Shown here: one piece after another, positions 1-8,873 of the stretch
How the letters are laid out: the number at the start of each line of letters is the position of its first letter
Position numbering within the stretch: the stretch's first letter is position 1
Assembly (NCBI GenBank): GCA_001767435.1
Contig: MEKT01000191.1
Location: forward strand, 75,111 to 139,110
DNA: 64,000 bases
Direction of reading: 5' to 3'
Source: Acidobacteria bacterium RIFCSPLOWO2_02_FULL_65_29
GTDB taxonomy: Bacteria; Acidobacteriota; Vicinamibacteria; Vicinamibacterales; CAVVIG01
Notes under the pieces: generated by a model
Databases searched by the model: none
What the model was told of the DNA's origin: nothing
The model's input: the letters and a program-made list of their open reading frames with translations, nothing else
Made by a program: the position numbers and the translations under genes

Positions 1-1
1 C

Positions 2-1066
2 GACCGTGACATGGACGCCCGCATCGATCGACGCGTCGTACACGATCTCGGCAAACGCCGCCTCGTGCACGTGGTACGAACAGCTGCAGGTGACGAGCGT
101 CCCGCCGGGATTGAGGAGCTTCAGCGCACGGAGATTGATTTCCTTGTAGCCGGCGGTGGCCTTGGGTACGGCGGTCTTGCTCTTGGCGAACGCCGGCGGG
201 TCGAGGACGATGGTGTCGAACCGTTCCTTCAACCGCTCGAGTCCTCTGAGCTCGTCGAACACGTTGCCGACGCGCGCGTCGATGGTGACACCGTTCCGCT
301 CGGCGTTCTGTCGCAGGCGGCCGACGGCATCCGCGGAGATCTCGATGGCGATGGTTTCCTGGCAATGCCGTGCCAGCTTGAGCGCGAAGCCGCCGTTGTA
401 GCTGAAGCAGTCGAGCAGCCGGCCCCGGGCGTACGCCGCCGCCGCTTCACGGTTCTCACGCTGGTCGAGAAAGAGACCCGTCTTCTGGCCGCGCCGGGGA
501 TCGACGCGGTACTCGATCCCGCTTTCGACGACGGTCACCTCCTCCGGAACCTCTCCCGACAGCACGTCGACACGCTGTTCCAGACCCTCGAGCTGGCGGG
601 ACCGGGGATCGTTTCGGCCGAGGATGCCCTTCGGCGCCAAGAGATCGTTCAGCGTCGCCACGATGAAAGGCGTCAGCCGATCCATTCCCTGGCAGAGCGC
701 CTGGAGGACGAGATAATCTCCGTACCGGTCGACGATGAGCGAGGGGAGGAGATCGGCTTCGCCGTGGACCAGACGGTAGGCCGACGCGTCGATGGTCAGC
801 GCCTGCCGGAAGCCGATTGCCGCCTCCAGCCGCCTTCTGAGCAACCCCTCGTCGGCGACGGCCTCGCCGTCTGTGAGCATCCGCAGGACGATTTGCGAGC
901 GGTCGCTGTACAGCGCCTGTCCGAGGACGTGACCGCGCGGCCCGCGGACCGAGACGCGGTCGCCGCCCGTCGCGCGCACGTCTGCGATGTCACTGCGATA
1001 GATCCAGGGATGGCCGCTCGCAACGCGTTCGGCTCCTCGCGCGGAAACGATGACGGTCGGAAACAT
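2..1066 (-). CDS. rlmI: RlmI-type class I SAM-dependent rRNA cytosine methyltransferase, C-terminus cut by window edge
   Basis: The frame is open from an ATG at 1066 to the left edge (355 codons), so about 40 C-terminal residues of a roughly 390-residue family are missing. The N-terminus (VIVSARGAERVASGHPWIY) matches the PUA-like domain of RlmI/YccW proteins. The SAM-binding motif LLDCFSYNGGFALKLA lies near residue 212, LDPPAFAK near 285 and TCSCSYHV further on; all three are hallmarks of this family. RlmI of E. coli makes m5C1962 in 23S rRNA; the same target here is inferred. It is divergent from rpiB across a palindromic word array. The symbol is tentative because paralogous RlmI-like enzymes exist. 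Confidence 0.85.
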   Translation of the reverse strand, partial: MFPTVIVSARGAERVASGHPWIYRSDIADVRATGGDRVSVRGPRGHVLGQALYSDRSQIVLRMLTDGEAVADEGLLRRRLEAAIGFRQALTIDASAYRLVHGEADLLPSLIVDRYGDYLVLQALCQGMDRLTPFIVATLNDLLAPKGILGRNDPRSRQLEGLEQRVDVLSGEVPEEVTVVESGIEYRVDPRRGQKTGLFLDQRENREAAAAYARGRLLDCFSYNGGFALKLARHCQETIAIEISADAVGRLRQNAERNGVTIDARVGNVFDELRGLERLKERFDTIVLDPPAFAKSKTAVPKATAGYKEINLRALKLLNPGGTLVTCSCSYHVHEAAFAEIVYDASIDAGVHVTV

Positions 1067-1077
1067 GAGTGCCGTGC

Positions 1078-1214
1078 TGCGTTCTCCGTGCGTCGTGCAA
1101 CGTTCTCTCGTTCGGCGTTCGAAGTGCTGTGTTCCCGTCGCGCCCGGCTCCGAACGACGAGCGCCGAACGACGAACGAACAGCACGTCGCACGGAGAACG
1201 CAGAACTTCGAACC
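1078..1214. repeat. Inverted heptamer word array (GAACGAC/CGTTCGG vocabulary)
   Basis: Words of 7 nt such as CGAACGA, CGAGCGC, TCGTTCG and GCGTTCG repeat in register. The outer arms 1078-1098 and 1182-1202 are 21-nt inverted repeats with a single mismatch, and the inner words also pair, so the whole spacer between rlmI and rpiB can fold as one long hairpin. Confidence 0.75.
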
Positions 1215-1227
1215 GCAAGGAACATAG

Positions 1228-1233
1228 TACAAT
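1228..1233 (+). promoter_or_regulatory. Candidate -10 element (TACAAT) of rpiB
   Basis: TACAAT ends 8 nt before the GTG start of rpiB. No good -35 hexamer and no Shine-Dalgarno are visible. If it is used, transcription would start at or within a few bases of the start codon. Confidence 0.4.
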
Positions 1234-1241
1234 TGTCCGCT

Positions 1242-1685
1242 GTGCGAATCGCGATCGGCGCCGATCACGCCGGTTTTCTCCTCAAAGAGCATCTGAAAGG
1301 CACGCTCGAGCGGCTCGGCCACGCAGTTGCCGACCACGGGACGACGAGTGAGGAGTCCACCGACTATCCCCCGATCTGCTTCGCCGTGGCGCGGGCCGTC
1401 GTCGAGGGCCGTGCCGATCGCGGCATCGTCGTCGGCGGCAGCGGGCAGGGCGAGCAAATGGCCGCCAACAAGATCGCGGGCGCGCGCGCGGCGCTGTGCC
1501 ACGACCTCTTGACGGCGCGGCTGTCGCGCCAACACAACGATGCCAACGTGCTCTCGATGGGCGGACGCATCGTCGCCTTCGGACTCGCGGACGAGATTGT
1601 CGCCCTATGGCTGGAGACCCCGTTCGACGGCGGGCGCCATCAGCGGCGCATCGATCAGATTACGGCCGCTGAGCGGCGGAACTAG
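1242..1685 (+). CDS. rpiB: Ribose-5-phosphate isomerase B (RpiB/LacAB family)
   Basis: This 147-residue protein has the normal RpiB length and starts GADHAGFLLKEHL. It interconverts ribose 5-phosphate and ribulose 5-phosphate in the pentose phosphate pathway. The phosphate/active-site loop reads GGSGQGEQMAANK at residues 65-77, with Glu71 where E. coli RpiB has its catalytic Cys. That is the mycobacterial type, in which a Glu acts as general base. The C-terminal HNDANVLSMGGR is also conserved. I chose the GTG at 1242 because homology begins there; the frame stays open upstream but reads through the word array. glyA follows in the same direction. Confidence 0.93.
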   Translation: MRIAIGADHAGFLLKEHLKGTLERLGHAVADHGTTSEESTDYPPICFAVARAVVEGRADRGIVVGGSGQGEQMAANKIAGARAALCHDLLTARLSRQHNDANVLSMGGRIVAFGLADEIVALWLETPFDGGRHQRRIDQITAAERRN

Positions 1686-1709
1686 AGCGCTCTTGTGCCG
1701 GCCTGTGGT

Positions 1710-1757
1710 GCAGGGCTTCAGTCCTGCCTACGACGGCGCGCGTGCAGGTCTGAAGAC
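1710..1757. repeat. REP-like palindrome (GCAGG..CCTGC, TTCAG/CTGAAG core)
   Basis: GCAGGGCTTCAGTCCTGC (1710-1727) is a stem-loop. GCAGGTCTGAAGAC follows at 1743-1756 as a partial reverse copy. It resembles the GGCTTCAGCC-type palindromes at 10705 and 35331, and sits between rpiB and glyA. Confidence 0.5.
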
Positions 1758-1789
1758 ACCGTTTGGAAAACTGCTGTAGAACACAATTC

Positions 1790-3067
1790 ATGGGCACCGA
1801 TACGATCAACACCTCCATCTGGCGCGCGCTCGCCGACACCGATCCCGAGATCGCCCGGGCCATCGACGAAGAGCGCCACCGGCAGAACACCGGCCTCGAG
1901 CTCATCGCCTCGGAAAATTTCGTGAGCCGCGCCGTGCTCGAAGCCGCCGGCTCGGTGCTGACGAACAAGTACGCCGAAGGCTACCCGGGAAGGCGCTACT
2001 ACGGCGGGTGCGAGTTCGTCGATGTCGCCGAGCGCGCGGCCATCGCCCGGGCGAAGGCACTCTTCGGCGCCGACCACGTCAACGTCCAGCCGCACTCGGG
2101 CGCGCAGGCGAACATGTCGGTCTACATGACCCTGCTCAAGCCGGGCGACACCGTGCTCGGCATGAACCTGGCGCACGGCGGCCACCTCACGCACGGCCAT
2201 CCACTCAATTTCTCCGGGCAGTTGTACACAATCGTTCCCTACGGCGTCCGAAAAGACGACGAGCGGCTCGACTACGACGAGCTCGAGAGGCTCGCCACCC
2301 AGCACACGCCCAGGATGATTATCGTCGGCGCCAGCGCGTACCCGCGCGTGATCGACTTCGCGCGCATCCGCGCCGCCGCCAATCGCATCGGCGCCGCGGT
2401 CTTCACCGACATGGCGCACATTGCCGGGCTCGTAGCCGCCGGCGTGCACCCGAGTCCGGTGCCGCACTCGGATTTCGTCTCGACGACAACGCACAAGACA
2501 CTCAGGGGGCCGCGCGGCGGCATGGTGATGTGCCGCGAGAAGTACGCCAAAGACCTCGACAGAAGTGTGTTCCCCGGCGTACAGGGCGGACCGCTGATGC
2601 ACATCATCGCGGCCAAGGCCGTGTGCTTCAAAGAGGCCGCCGAGCCGGCGTTTCAGGATTACCAGCGCCAGATCGTGGCCAACGCGGGCCGCCTCGCACA
2701 GGCGCTCTCGTCCGCCGGTTTCCGCCTGGTCAGCGGCGGCACCGACAACCACCTGATGCTCGTCGACGTGTTCTCGAAAGGCATCACGGGCAAGGTCGCC
2801 GAAGCCGCGCTGGGCAAGGCCGGCATCACGGTGAACAAGAACGCCATCCCCTTCGATCGGCATCCGCCGATGACCGCGAGCGGCATTCGCGTGGGCACTC
2901 CCGCGGTGACGACGCGAGGCATGCGCGAAGGCGAAATGGATCTGATTGGCGACCTGATCGCCAGGGCGCTCGAAACGCCCGACGACGACGGCGCATTGCG
3001 GATGATTCGGACCGAAGTCGAACGGCTGTGCAGGAAATTCCCGCTGTACCCGGACGCGCAGGCCTAG
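1790..3067 (+). CDS. glyA: Serine hydroxymethyltransferase
   Basis: This PLP enzyme converts serine and tetrahydrofolate to glycine and 5,10-methylene-THF, the main one-carbon source. The 425-residue product carries [19 protein letters not shown] near the N-terminus, [17 protein letters not shown], and the PLP-lysine motif [14 protein letters not shown] with Lys at about 236. The C-terminal [13 protein letters not shown] is also typical. The ATG at 1790 ([11 protein letters not shown]) fits family N-termini; a start 27 nt upstream is less likely. Length and motifs are complete. The following helicase overlaps its 3' end. Confidence 0.97.
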   Translation: MGTDTINTSIWRALADTDPEIARAIDEERHRQNTGLELIASENFVSRAVLEAAGSVLTNKYAEGYPGRRYYGGCEFVDVAERAAIARAKALFGADHVNVQPHSGAQANMSVYMTLLKPGDTVLGMNLAHGGHLTHGHPLNFSGQLYTIVPYGVRKDDERLDYDELERLATQHTPRMIIVGASAYPRVIDFARIRAAANRIGAAVFTDMAHIAGLVAAGVHPSPVPHSDFVSTTTHKTLRGPRGGMVMCREKYAKDLDRSVFPGVQGGPLMHIIAAKAVCFKEAAEPAFQDYQRQIVANAGRLAQALSSAGFRLVSGGTDNHLMLVDVFSKGITGKVAEAALGKAGITVNKNAIPFDRHPPMTASGIRVGTPAVTTRGMREGEMDLIGDLIARALETPDDDGALRMIRTEVERLCRKFPLYPDAQA

Positions 3068-5046
3068 CAGCCGCCGGCGCTCAGGACCTCCCGGCCCGTG
3101 TCGCGGCCATCTTCGCCGATGACGGCCCTCTGGCACGTGCGTTCCCGTCGTTCGAGCCGCGCGCCGGGCAGGTCGACATGGCCGCCGCCGTCGCACGCGT
3201 CCTCGCACAGGGCGGCGTGCTGCTCGCCGAGGCCGGCACCGGAACCGGCAAGACCCTCGCGTACCTGATCCCCGCCATCCTCGGCCGCCAGCGGGTGCTC
3301 GTATCCACGGGGACGAAGAATCTTCAGGAACAGATCTTCTTCAAAGACATTCCGGCGCTCCGTGAGGCGCTCGACGTGCCCTTCACAGCCACGTTGATGA
3401 AGGGCCGCGCGAACTACCTCTGCCTGCACCGGCTCGATCAGCTGAACGAGGGCACGGGGCCCGCCGTCCACGACGTGTTTCTGCCGATCATTCGCGAGTG
3501 GTCGGGGCGCACCGAGACCGGCGACCGCGCCGAGCTGGAGGACCTGCCCGAAGACCTGGCGTTCTGGAATGAGGTCGCCGCCACCGCCGACACCTGTCTG
3601 GGCACCGAGTGCCCGCGCTACGACGACTGCTTCGTCACCCGCATGCGCCAGCGCGCCGCCGCATCCGATCTCGTCATCGTCAATCACCACCTGCTGTGTG
3701 CGGATGCGGCAGTGCGGCAGAGCGCGTACGGCGAAGTCATCCCCGCCTGCCCGATCGCGATCCTGGACGAGGCGCACCAGCTCGAGGACGTGGCGACGCA
3801 GTACTTCGGTTACTCGGTCAGCACCTACCGGCTCGAAGACCTGGCACGCGACCTCGAGCGGCTGGCCGACTCCGGCGTCGTCGAGCAGCGCAAGGGTCCC
3901 GACGAGATCGCCAGAGCCGTCGAAGCGCTTCGCGATCGGTCGCGTGCGTTCTTCGGCGACCTGGCGTCTGCGCTCCGCGGGGACCGTGACCGCATTCGCG
4001 TGAGCGAGTCGATGCTGTCCGACACACGCGAAGCCGCGGCCACGCTCGCAGGCGCCCTCGATCTCGTCGAAGCCACGCTGACGCGCCTGATGAAACCGAC
4101 CTCGCCTGGCGACGACGGCAGCAAGGCGGCCGACGATGCCGAGGCGCTGGCGCGGCGCGCCAGGGAACTGCGCGACGAGATCCGCTTCCTCGTCCGGGCG
4201 GGAGACCCCGACTACGTGTACTTCGCGGAGTTCCGCGGCAAAGGCGTCTTCCTCCGCGCCTCGCCCATCGACGTTTCCACGATCCTGCGGGAGGTCCTCC
4301 TCGAGCGGATGCGCGCGACCGTGCTCACGTCGGCGACGCTGACCGTGGACGGGAGCTTCGAGTACGTCCGCAGGCGGCTGGGCATTCGGTCGGCCGCCGA
4401 GATCCGACTGCCGTCCGAGTTCGACTTCGCGCGTCAGGCGCTCCTCTACCTGCCGACGCACATGCCCGACCCGCGATCGCCCGATTTCTCACTGGCGGCC
4501 GGACGGCAGGTCGTGGAAATTCTACGGCGCTCCCGGGGACGGGCGTTCGTGCTGTTCACCAGCTACGCGATGCTCCGCGAGGTGCAGGCGGTCGTCGAGA
4601 TGTCACTCGACTATCCGATCCTCGTGCAGGGCACCGCCCCGCGGACCCAGCTACTGCGGCAGTTTCGTGAGACTCCCCACGCCGTGCTCCTGGCAACGTC
4701 CAGTTTCTGGCAGGGCGTCGATGTGGTCGGCGAGGCCTTGAGTTGCGTGATTATCGACAAGCTGCCGTTTGTTTCGCCGGGCGACCCGATCGCCAGTGCG
4801 CGAATCGACGCCATCCGCGCGCGCGGCGGAGAGCCTTTCGGGGACTACCAGGTGCCGCTGGCGATCCTGGCGCTCCAGCAGGGGCTCGGCCGGCTCATCC
4901 GGCACCGTCAGGATCGGGGGGTGCTGGCGATTCTCGATCCCCGGCTGCGGACAATGGGTTACGGCCGGCGCTTCATTGCCTCGATGCCCCCGGCGCCTGT
5001 CGTGCAGGATCTGGCGGCGATCGAGGGTTTTTTCTCGATCGTGTAA
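3028..5046 (+). CDS. DinG/XPD-family ATP-dependent DNA helicase with Fe-S cluster motif
   Basis: This superfamily 2 helicase has Walker [16 protein letters not shown] near residue 70 and a DEAH box ([12 protein letters not shown]) near 246. A C-terminal helicase half ends in [16 protein letters not shown]. Four cysteines near 132, 190, 195 and 201 ([15 protein letters not shown]) match the 4Fe-4S domain of XPD/DinG, which unwind DNA 5' to 3', often acting on R-loops or damaged DNA. The start is uncertain: GTG 3028 overlaps glyA by 40 nt, and the first in-frame ATG (3178) would remove conserved sequence. E. coli DinG is of similar length. Confidence 0.88.
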   Translation: MQEIPAVPGRAGLAAAGAQDLPARVAAIFADDGPLARAFPSFEPRAGQVDMAAAVARVLAQGGVLLAEAGTGTGKTLAYLIPAILGRQRVLVSTGTKNLQEQIFFKDIPALREALDVPFTATLMKGRANYLCLHRLDQLNEGTGPAVHDVFLPIIREWSGRTETGDRAELEDLPEDLAFWNEVAATADTCLGTECPRYDDCFVTRMRQRAAASDLVIVNHHLLCADAAVRQSAYGEVIPACPIAILDEAHQLEDVATQYFGYSVSTYRLEDLARDLERLADSGVVEQRKGPDEIARAVEALRDRSRAFFGDLASALRGDRDRIRVSESMLSDTREAAATLAGALDLVEATLTRLMKPTSPGDDGSKAADDAEALARRARELRDEIRFLVRAGDPDYVYFAEFRGKGVFLRASPIDVSTILREVLLERMRATVLTSATLTVDGSFEYVRRRLGIRSAAEIRLPSEFDFARQALLYLPTHMPDPRSPDFSLAAGRQVVEILRRSRGRAFVLFTSYAMLREVQAVVEMSLDYPILVQGTAPRTQLLRQFRETPHAVLLATSSFWQGVDVVGEALSCVIIDKLPFVSPGDPIASARIDAIRARGGEPFGDYQVPLAILALQQGLGRLIRHRQDRGVLAILDPRLRTMGYGRRFIASMPPAPVVQDLAAIEGFFSIV

Positions 5047-5094
5047 GATACTATTCAGGTGATAATTCGTGTTTTTTCCGCTGAGGAGGCTTGT

Positions 5095-6039
5095 ATGGTC
5101 CGCCAAACTGCCCGGGTGATGTTCGCGGTGCTGGCCGCACTGGCGATCGCTGTCCCCGCCGCCGCGCAGATGGGCGGGATGGTGAAAGGGCGGGTCCTGG
5201 ACGACAAGGGTCAGCCGGTCGACGGCGCGAAGGTCACCATTACCGCGAACGATACCTCACGAAAATTCGAAACCAAGAGCAACGCGAGGGGCGAATACCT
5301 GCAAATCGGCCTGTCGTCGGGCGCCTACTCGGTGGTCGCTGAGAAAGACAAGCTGGTGTCGGCCGCGCAGCGGGCCACCGTGCGCGCCGGCTCACCAGCC
5401 CAAGTCGACCTCATCATCGGCCTTGCCGCAGCCGCCGCAACGGCCGACGCCGCCGCGAGGGGCGCCGCGCTGACTAAGTCTTTTGATGATGCCATTGCCG
5501 CGCAGAAGGCGGGCAACTACGACGAGGCGATCGAGAAATTCACCGCGGGCATCGCCATCAACGCCAACTGCTTCAGCTGCTACAACGGCATCGGCCGGTC
5601 CTACACGATGAAGAAGGACTACGCCAAGGCCGAAGAGGCGTTCAAGAAGTCGATCGAAGTCCGGCCCAACGACGGCGAGGTCTACAGCGAGATGGCGAAC
5701 ATGTACAACGCCCAGCGGAAGTTCGAAGACGCCGCGGCGATGAGCAAGAAAGCCAGCGAGCTGGCGGGCGCCGCCGGTATGGGCGGCAACCCCGACGTGC
5801 TCTACAACCAGGGCGTGATTCTCTTCAACGGCGGCAAGACCGGTGAAGCGAAGCCGCTGTTCGAGCAGGTGGTGCAGGCCAACCCGACTCACGCCGAAGC
5901 GCACTACATGCTGGGCATGACCATCGTCGGAGAGAATCCGGCGGCCGCCGTAACCGAGTTCGAGGCGTATCTCAAGCTTTCACCGTCGGGACCGAACGCC
6001 GCCATGGCCAAGCAGTTTGTCGACGCGTTGAAGAAGTAG
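5095..6039 (+). CDS. Secreted protein with carboxypeptidase-regulatory-like domain and TPR repeats
   Basis: The start is fixed by a strong GAGGAGG Shine-Dalgarno 6 nt before ATG 5095. A Sec signal peptide (about residues 1-24, ending PAAAQ) precedes a beta-sandwich of the carboxypeptidase regulatory type (GMVKGRVLDDKGQPVDGAKV). A linker and several TPR units then fill residues 130-310 (AIEKFTAGIAINANCFSCYN and AEEAFKKSIEVRPNDGEVY, among others). The architecture suggests a periplasmic protein-protein interaction scaffold. No enzyme motif is visible and the partner is unknown. Its TAG stop overlaps the next GTG by one base, so it may be coupled to yggS. Confidence 0.85.
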   Translation: MVRQTARVMFAVLAALAIAVPAAAQMGGMVKGRVLDDKGQPVDGAKVTITANDTSRKFETKSNARGEYLQIGLSSGAYSVVAEKDKLVSAAQRATVRAGSPAQVDLIIGLAAAAATADAAARGAALTKSFDDAIAAQKAGNYDEAIEKFTAGIAINANCFSCYNGIGRSYTMKKDYAKAEEAFKKSIEVRPNDGEVYSEMANMYNAQRKFEDAAAMSKKASELAGAAGMGGNPDVLYNQGVILFNGGKTGEAKPLFEQVVQANPTHAEAHYMLGMTIVGENPAAAVTEFEAYLKLSPSGPNAAMAKQFVDALKK

Positions 6040-6740
6040 TGTCGGACATCCGGGACCGGCTGGCGCGCGTCCGCGATCGCATCGCGACCGCCGCCCGCCG
6101 GGCCCGACGCGACCCCGCCTCGGTACGCCTCGTCGCCATCTCGAAGACCTTCCCCGCCGCCGACATCCGCGCCGCTGCCGACGCTGGCCAGCGGGAGTTC
6201 GGAGAGAACAAAGTTCAGGAAGCGCTCCAAAAGATGGGCGAGACCTCCGGCCTGGGGCTAAGGTGGCATCTCGTAGGCCACCTCCAGTCGAACAAAGCGC
6301 GAAAGGCCGGCGCCAGCTTCGACGTCATCCACTCGGTGGACGACGTGGCCCTCCTCGCCAAGCTGGATCAGGCGGCGTGCGATGCCGGCCGTCGGCCCGA
6401 GCTATTGGTGCAGGTCGATCTGGCCGGGGAGGCCACCAAGCACGGCATCGCCCCTCAGGGACTCATGCCGATTTTCGAAGCGGCCCGAGGCTGCAAGGCT
6501 GTCCTGGTCAAGGGTTTGATGCTTCTGCCGCCGGCATCGGACCCCGAGGGGGCTCGGCCGTACTTCACGGCCTTGAGCCGGCTGCGAGACGATCTCGCGG
6601 CGCGGGGAGTTGGCGCCTCAATGCTGGCCGAGCTCTCGATGGGCATGAGTGAGGATTTCGAGGTCGCGGTCGAGGAAGGTGCCACCCTTGTCCGGGTCGG
6701 TTCGGCCATCTTCGGGCCTCGGGGTCTGACCCCACTCTGA
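6039..6740 (+). CDS. yggS: YggS/PROSC-family PLP homeostasis protein
   Basis: This 233-residue single-domain PLP-binding protein folds like the barrel of alanine racemase and is thought to buffer PLP and control amino acid and keto acid balance. It shows VAISKTFP with PLP Lys36, FGENKVQEA, WHLVGHLQSNK and the C-terminal signature SMGMSEDFEVAVEEGATLVRVG. The GTG start overlaps the preceding TAG by one base. The final residues LTPL come from a duplicated GACCCCACTCT sequence, so the C-terminus may have been altered by a repeat. yggS often lies near division genes, and divIVA follows here. Confidence 0.95.
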   Translation: MSDIRDRLARVRDRIATAARRARRDPASVRLVAISKTFPAADIRAAADAGQREFGENKVQEALQKMGETSGLGLRWHLVGHLQSNKARKAGASFDVIHSVDDVALLAKLDQAACDAGRRPELLVQVDLAGEATKHGIAPQGLMPIFEAARGCKAVLVKGLMLLPPASDPEGARPYFTALSRLRDDLAARGVGASMLAELSMGMSEDFEVAVEEGATLVRVGSAIFGPRGLTPL

Positions 6741-6750
6741 CCCCACTCTG
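6721..6750. repeat. GGGGTCTGACCCC palindrome with duplicated GACCCCACTCT
   Basis: A 13-nt palindrome (6721-6733) is followed by a second GACCCCACTCT copy. It covers the last codons and stop of yggS. A related GGGGCTGACCCCGCTGACCC sequence sits in the tail of the glycosyltransferase gene ending at 46023. Confidence 0.5.
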
Positions 6751-6792
6751 TGCTTCTATTGAAAAACCGTGTAGCCGCCGATAGGAGCAGGC

Positions 6793-7341
6793 ATGAACGT
6801 CAGCCCTCTCGACTTGAGACAACAACGCTTCCGGACGGCCTTTCGAGGCTTCGATAAAGTCGAGGTCACGTCGCTCCTTGCCGCGGCAGCCGAGGACTAC
6901 GAGCAGGCTCTCAAAGAGGCAGACAAGCTCAGGCAGGACGTGGCCCGTCTCGAAGGCATGCTCAAGGAGCAGCACGATCAGGAAAAGGGCCTGAAGGCCA
7001 CCCTCATGACCGCCCAGAAGCTGTCGGACGACATCAAAGCCAACGCCGAGCAGGAAGCGCGCCGCATCGTGCGTGAGGCGCACAGCCGTTCAGATCTCCT
7101 GCTCGAGAAAACGCAGTCGCGCCTCGAAGACATCCAGCGCGAAATCGACGGCCTCAGGCTGAAGCGGCGCGACGTCGAAACGTCGATCGAGTCGACGATT
7201 CAGACGCTCCGCAACACGCTCGAGTACGTCCGGGAGCAGGAAGCCCGCGAGCGCGAAGACAAGATCCTGCTCCATCGTCCGCGGCATGCGGTCGATGCGG
7301 GGGATGACCGGGTTCCAGATTGGCAGGAAGTCAGCAAATGA
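6793..7341 (+). CDS. divIVA: DivIVA-domain coiled-coil protein
   Basis: The N-terminus (SPLDLRQQRFRTAFRGFDKVEVTSLL) is the DivIVA membrane-binding domain. A long charged coiled coil fills residues 30-165. DivIVA proteins sense negative membrane curvature and recruit division, chromosome or polar growth proteins; the specific role here is unknown. An AGGAG Shine-Dalgarno lies before ATG 6793. At 182 residues it is the usual length. It follows yggS, a common arrangement in bacteria with yggS-yggT-divIVA loci, although yggT is absent here. Confidence 0.88.
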   Translation: MNVSPLDLRQQRFRTAFRGFDKVEVTSLLAAAAEDYEQALKEADKLRQDVARLEGMLKEQHDQEKGLKATLMTAQKLSDDIKANAEQEARRIVREAHSRSDLLLEKTQSRLEDIQREIDGLRLKRRDVETSIESTIQTLRNTLEYVREQEAREREDKILLHRPRHAVDAGDDRVPDWQEVSK

Positions 7342-7347
7342 CCCCTT

Positions 7348-7379
7348 CTGTAATCCTGCAATTCTGCCATTCTGCAATG
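7348..7379. repeat. Octamer word array (CTGCAATT type)
   Basis: Four 8-nt words are in exact register: CTGTAATC, CTGCAATT, CTGCCATT and CTGCAATG. They lie between divIVA and the DUF167 gene. The same vocabulary returns at 25637-25771. Confidence 0.7.
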
Positions 7380-7387
7380 CTCTCTCG

Positions 7388-7702
7388 TTGATCCGCGAGA
7401 CATCCACGGGCGTCGACCTCGACGTCCGCGTCATTCCTCGAGCGAAAAAATCCGGGTTGGGCGGCGAGCGAGACGGCGCGCTCGTTGTGCGTCTGGCCGC
7501 GCCGCCTGTGGACGACGCCGCCAACGACGCGCTCATCAGGTTCCTGAGCGACCTATTTCAGAGACCGCGCCAGTCGTTTCGGATCGCGAGCGGAGCGAGG
7601 AACCGGCGGAAGCGGATTGCGATAGCAGGGCTGAACGCCGCCGAAGCCCGGGCGCGGGTGATTGGAGGGCTGCGGGCTGTTAAGGCTTCCGCGCGGGCCT
7701 GA
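7388..7702 (+). CDS. DUF167 (YggU) family protein
   Basis: This small basic alpha/beta protein of about 104 residues has the family pattern LDVRVIPRAKKSGLGGERDG, then VRLAAPPVDDAANDALIRFL and RIASGARNRRKRIAIAG. The family is conserved but has no settled function; it is usually found with yggS/yggT/divIVA genes, as here. The start is uncertain. TTG 7388 precedes the homologous region directly; a longer reading from 7286 would translate the upstream octamer array and divIVA in another frame. The 3' end overlaps the convergent gene by 23 nt. Confidence 0.8.
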   Translation: MIRETSTGVDLDVRVIPRAKKSGLGGERDGALVVRLAAPPVDDAANDALIRFLSDLFQRPRQSFRIASGARNRRKRIAIAGLNAAEARARVIGGLRAVKASARA

Positions 7703-8054
7703 CCGGTGCTCCGGGCAGGGGGGGAACGGTGTTGGTGAACACCTGCACCTCGAACTCGAACTTCCACTGATAGGGGAACCCGGGAGCGATCTGGATGGGC
7801 TTCGTATAGGACCCGCGGACGAGAGCCTCGCGTCCGTCCCGCCGCACGATGAAGGCGTCGGGCTCGAGGGGGATATTGTGGTTCTCCGCTAACTCGATGA
7901 CCCGCTGGCTGAGTTCTTCGTCGTTCTTCGCGCCAAACATGGCGGTCTCGCGCACCGAGTCCCTGAACTGGTAATGGGCGAGGTACTCTGTTCCAACGCG
8001 AAACGCCGCGTTGGCCAGGAGCGCCGTGATGGCAAGCTTGATGATGAGCTTCAT
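7680..8054 (-). CDS. Small membrane-anchored protein of unknown function (DUF4845-like)
   Basis: The 124-residue product has one N-terminal hydrophobic segment (residues 3-20) and then a soluble extracytoplasmic domain with a Pro-rich tail. Size and layout recall DUF4845 proteins encoded beside lepB in other bacteria, but I cannot confirm the family from sequence alone. Its start codon overlaps the lepB stop as ATGA, so it is very probably translated with signal peptidase I from the lepA-lepB strand. It may be a companion of the signal peptidase; that is inferred from context only. Confidence 0.7.
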   Translation of the reverse strand: MKLIIKLAITALLANAAFRVGTEYLAHYQFRDSVRETAMFGAKNDEELSQRVIELAENHNIPLEPDAFIVRRDGREALVRGSYTKPIQIAPGFPYQWKFEFEVQVFTNTVPPLPGAPVRPARKP

Positions 8055-8752
8055 CGGATCTGGTGCAGCATACGATCCCAGCGCGTCCGCGTGAAAAAGT
8101 GTGTAAACACGGAGGCGAGACGCTTCACGGCAGCGCCGGCGCCTTCTTCCCGGTACTCTTCCCTTTCGGCTTCATACGACCAATAGATTAGAAGGGCTTT
8201 CCCCTTGATGTTCTCCCTGGGCAGGAAACCCCAGTACCGGCTGTCCTGGGAGTTGTCGCGGTTATCGCCCATCATGAAGTAGTGTCCCGGGGGGACCGTG
8301 ACGGGCCCATATCGATCGCGGTGGTCGAGCGACGTCACTTCATGAAACGCCGAGCCCTCGGAGGCCGCAGACAGGTAATGCGCGTACGGCTCGTCGAGCG
8401 GCACGCCATCGATCAGGACCTTCTTCTCCCGCACCTCGAGTGACTCGCCCGGCAGGCCAATCACCCGCTTGATGAAATCGCGGTCTGGCTGTTCCGGGTA
8501 CTTGAACACGATCACATCGCCGCGTTCAATGGTGCCGACGGGCAGGGCCGCGCGCTCGAGCGACGTGGGGGCCGGACCATGGACGAACTTGTTCACGAGC
8601 AGGTGATCGCCGATGAGCAGGTTGTTCTCCATCGATCCGGTCGGAATCTTGAACGCCTGCACGACGAATGTGCGGACGAAGAGCGCCAGAATGACGGCGA
8701 TCACGATCGATTCGAAGTACTCGCGGATTGTCGATTTCTTGAAATCAGACAT
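8051..8752 (-). CDS. lepB: Signal peptidase I
   Basis: This membrane serine protease removes Sec and Tat signal peptides on the outer face of the cytoplasmic membrane. One transmembrane helix (about residues 14-33) precedes the nucleophile motif PTGSMENNL (Ser40). The general-base Lys95 lies in RDFIKRVIGLPGE, and the box MGDNRDNSQDSRYWG is intact. At 233 residues it is a typical single-anchor form. It is followed with a 4-nt overlap by the small membrane gene and preceded by lepA across a word array. Confidence 0.97.
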   Translation of the reverse strand: MSDFKKSTIREYFESIVIAVILALFVRTFVVQAFKIPTGSMENNLLIGDHLLVNKFVHGPAPTSLERAALPVGTIERGDVIVFKYPEQPDRDFIKRVIGLPGESLEVREKKVLIDGVPLDEPYAHYLSAASEGSAFHEVTSLDHRDRYGPVTVPPGHYFMMGDNRDNSQDSRYWGFLPRENIKGKALLIYWSYEAEREEYREEGAGAAVKRLASVFTHFFTRTRWDRMLHQIR

Positions 8753-8756
8753 CGGA

Positions 8757-8873
8757 AGCTCTCAGCTATCGGCTCTCAGCTTTCAGCTATTGGCTATCGG
8801 TTATCAGCTCGACTCGGTTCGCTCTCAGGTGCTCGCCGAAAGCTGAGGGCCGACAGCTGATAGCTGATAGCTA
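8757..8873. repeat. Inverted heptamer word array (AGCTATC/AGCTGAT vocabulary)
   Basis: The left half repeats CAGCTAT, CGGCTCT and CAGCTTT; the right half repeats AGCTGAT and AGCTGAG, which are the reverse complements. The array fills the whole lepA-lepB spacer and contributes the TAG stop codon of lepA (8871-8873). Confidence 0.75.

Noticed and set aside
11-1351. 446-codon plus-strand frame at the left edge
   Set aside because: The minus strand carries the RlmI motifs LLDCFSYNGGF and DPPAFAK in the same region, so the plus frame is a shadow of the truncated gene.
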